The notes under the pieces were generated by a model. That model searched no databases and was not told where the DNA came from. It worked only from the letters and a program-made list of their open reading frames with translations. Shown here in pieces: positions 6,536-6,868 of a stretch of 6,868 bases of DNA. Every line of letters begins with the position of its first letter. Positions within the stretch are counted from its first letter, which is position 1. Position numbers and translations under genes: made by a program. Source of the stretch: a bacterium (GTDB lineage Bacteria; JAMCPX01); the NCBI GenBank assembly GCA_021787655.1, contig JAJYLM010000113.1, forward strand, positions 1 to 6,868. Direction: 5' to 3'.

Positions 6536-6868
6536 GTGGTTCCTTTCCCTGCGAGGATCTTCATCTCATCGACAATCGCCGCAGCGGCACCGGGCTTTGC
6601 CCATGCCGTCATCGCACCGGACATGTGCTGCAGCCTCACGGGATCATCTGCGAGCGCACGGATATGGCTGACCAACAGCCCGGGATCCTGTGTGGCCGCG
6701 GGTATGACGACTGCACCGCCGCCGCCGGCGACCTCCTCCGCATTCAGCGTCTGGTGGTCCGCAGCCGCGGATGGGTACGGCAGAAGGATGGACGGTATCC
6801 CGTACACTGCAAGTTCGTACAGGGTGGATGCCCCTGCCCTGGATACCGCAATATCGGCAGCATCGAAC
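6520..6868 (-). CDS. murG: MurG glycosyltransferase, C-terminal third (5' end outside the window)
   Basis: MurG adds GlcNAc from UDP-GlcNAc to lipid I on the inner face of the membrane, giving lipid II. Only about 115 C-terminal codons are visible of a usual 350–365. They begin with FDAADIAVSRAGASTLYELA and continue without a break into VYGIPSILLPYPSAAADHQ and then NAEEV. These are the family's UDP-GlcNAc-binding signature: SRAGA, the acidic E of YELA, and DHQxxNA. The reading frame stays open to the right edge, so this is truncation by the window rather than a broken gene. A GGGG stretch follows the signature, where homologues usually show an AGAA-like turn. The last residues, GTTCTRE, are read in the overlap with murC. 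The stop at 6520–6522 lies 16 bases inside murC, consistent with coupled translation. Confidence 0.95.
   Translation of the reverse strand, partial: FDAADIAVSRAGASTLYELAVYGIPSILLPYPSAAADHQTLNAEEVAGGGGAVVIPAATQDPGLLVSHIRALADDPVRLQHMSGAMTAWAKPGAAAAIVDEMKILAGKGTTCTRE

Noticed and set aside
6710..6730. CCGCCGCCGCCGG low-complexity stretch near the right edge.
   Set aside because: It is read in frame as a glycine run in MurG, and the reading frame is intact on both sides.

Overview
The window holds part of a bacterial division and cell wall (dcw) cluster. It reads entirely on the minus strand in the order murG (3' end) – murC – murB – ddl – ftsQ – ftsA – ftsZ (lacking at most its extreme 3' end). 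Seven genes cover essentially every base. There are no RNA genes, mobile elements, CRISPR arrays, long repeats or intergenic regions of any size. The longest non-coding gap is 11 bases.

Layout in transcription order, from high to low coordinates: the C-terminal third of MurG (lipid II synthesis) enters at the right edge. MurC (UDP-MurNAc:L-Ala ligase), MurB (UDP-enolpyruvyl-GlcNAc reductase) and Ddl (D-Ala:D-Ala ligase) follow. Then come three divisome genes: FtsQ (POTRA-containing bitopic protein), FtsA (actin-like membrane anchor) and FtsZ (tubulin-like GTPase). The junctions are a 16-base overlap (murG/murC), an 8-base overlap (murC/murB), a 4-base ATGA overlap (murB/ddl), an 11-base gap (ddl/ftsQ), a 17-base overlap (ftsQ/ftsA, if the GTG start is used) and a 1-base gap (ftsA/ftsZ). 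This points to one polycistronic unit with strong translational coupling, so that precursor synthesis and the Z-ring machinery are made together.

Organism: the gene order, the type II (short) MurB, diderm-style FtsQ and FtsA, and an FtsZ close to the usual proteobacterial form suggest a Gram-negative bacterium. A Desulfobacterota/Geobacter-like or Nitrospirota-like lineage is my best guess, with low confidence; the sequence alone does not settle it. Base composition is moderately GC-rich and looks even across the window, with no sign of recent transfer.

I found no undescribed system. The points worth a second look are small: near-copy junctions at ftsQ/ftsA and ftsA/ftsZ, two competing ftsA starts, a Gln-to-Arg change in a conserved stretch of FtsZ, and off-consensus residues in Ddl and MurB.
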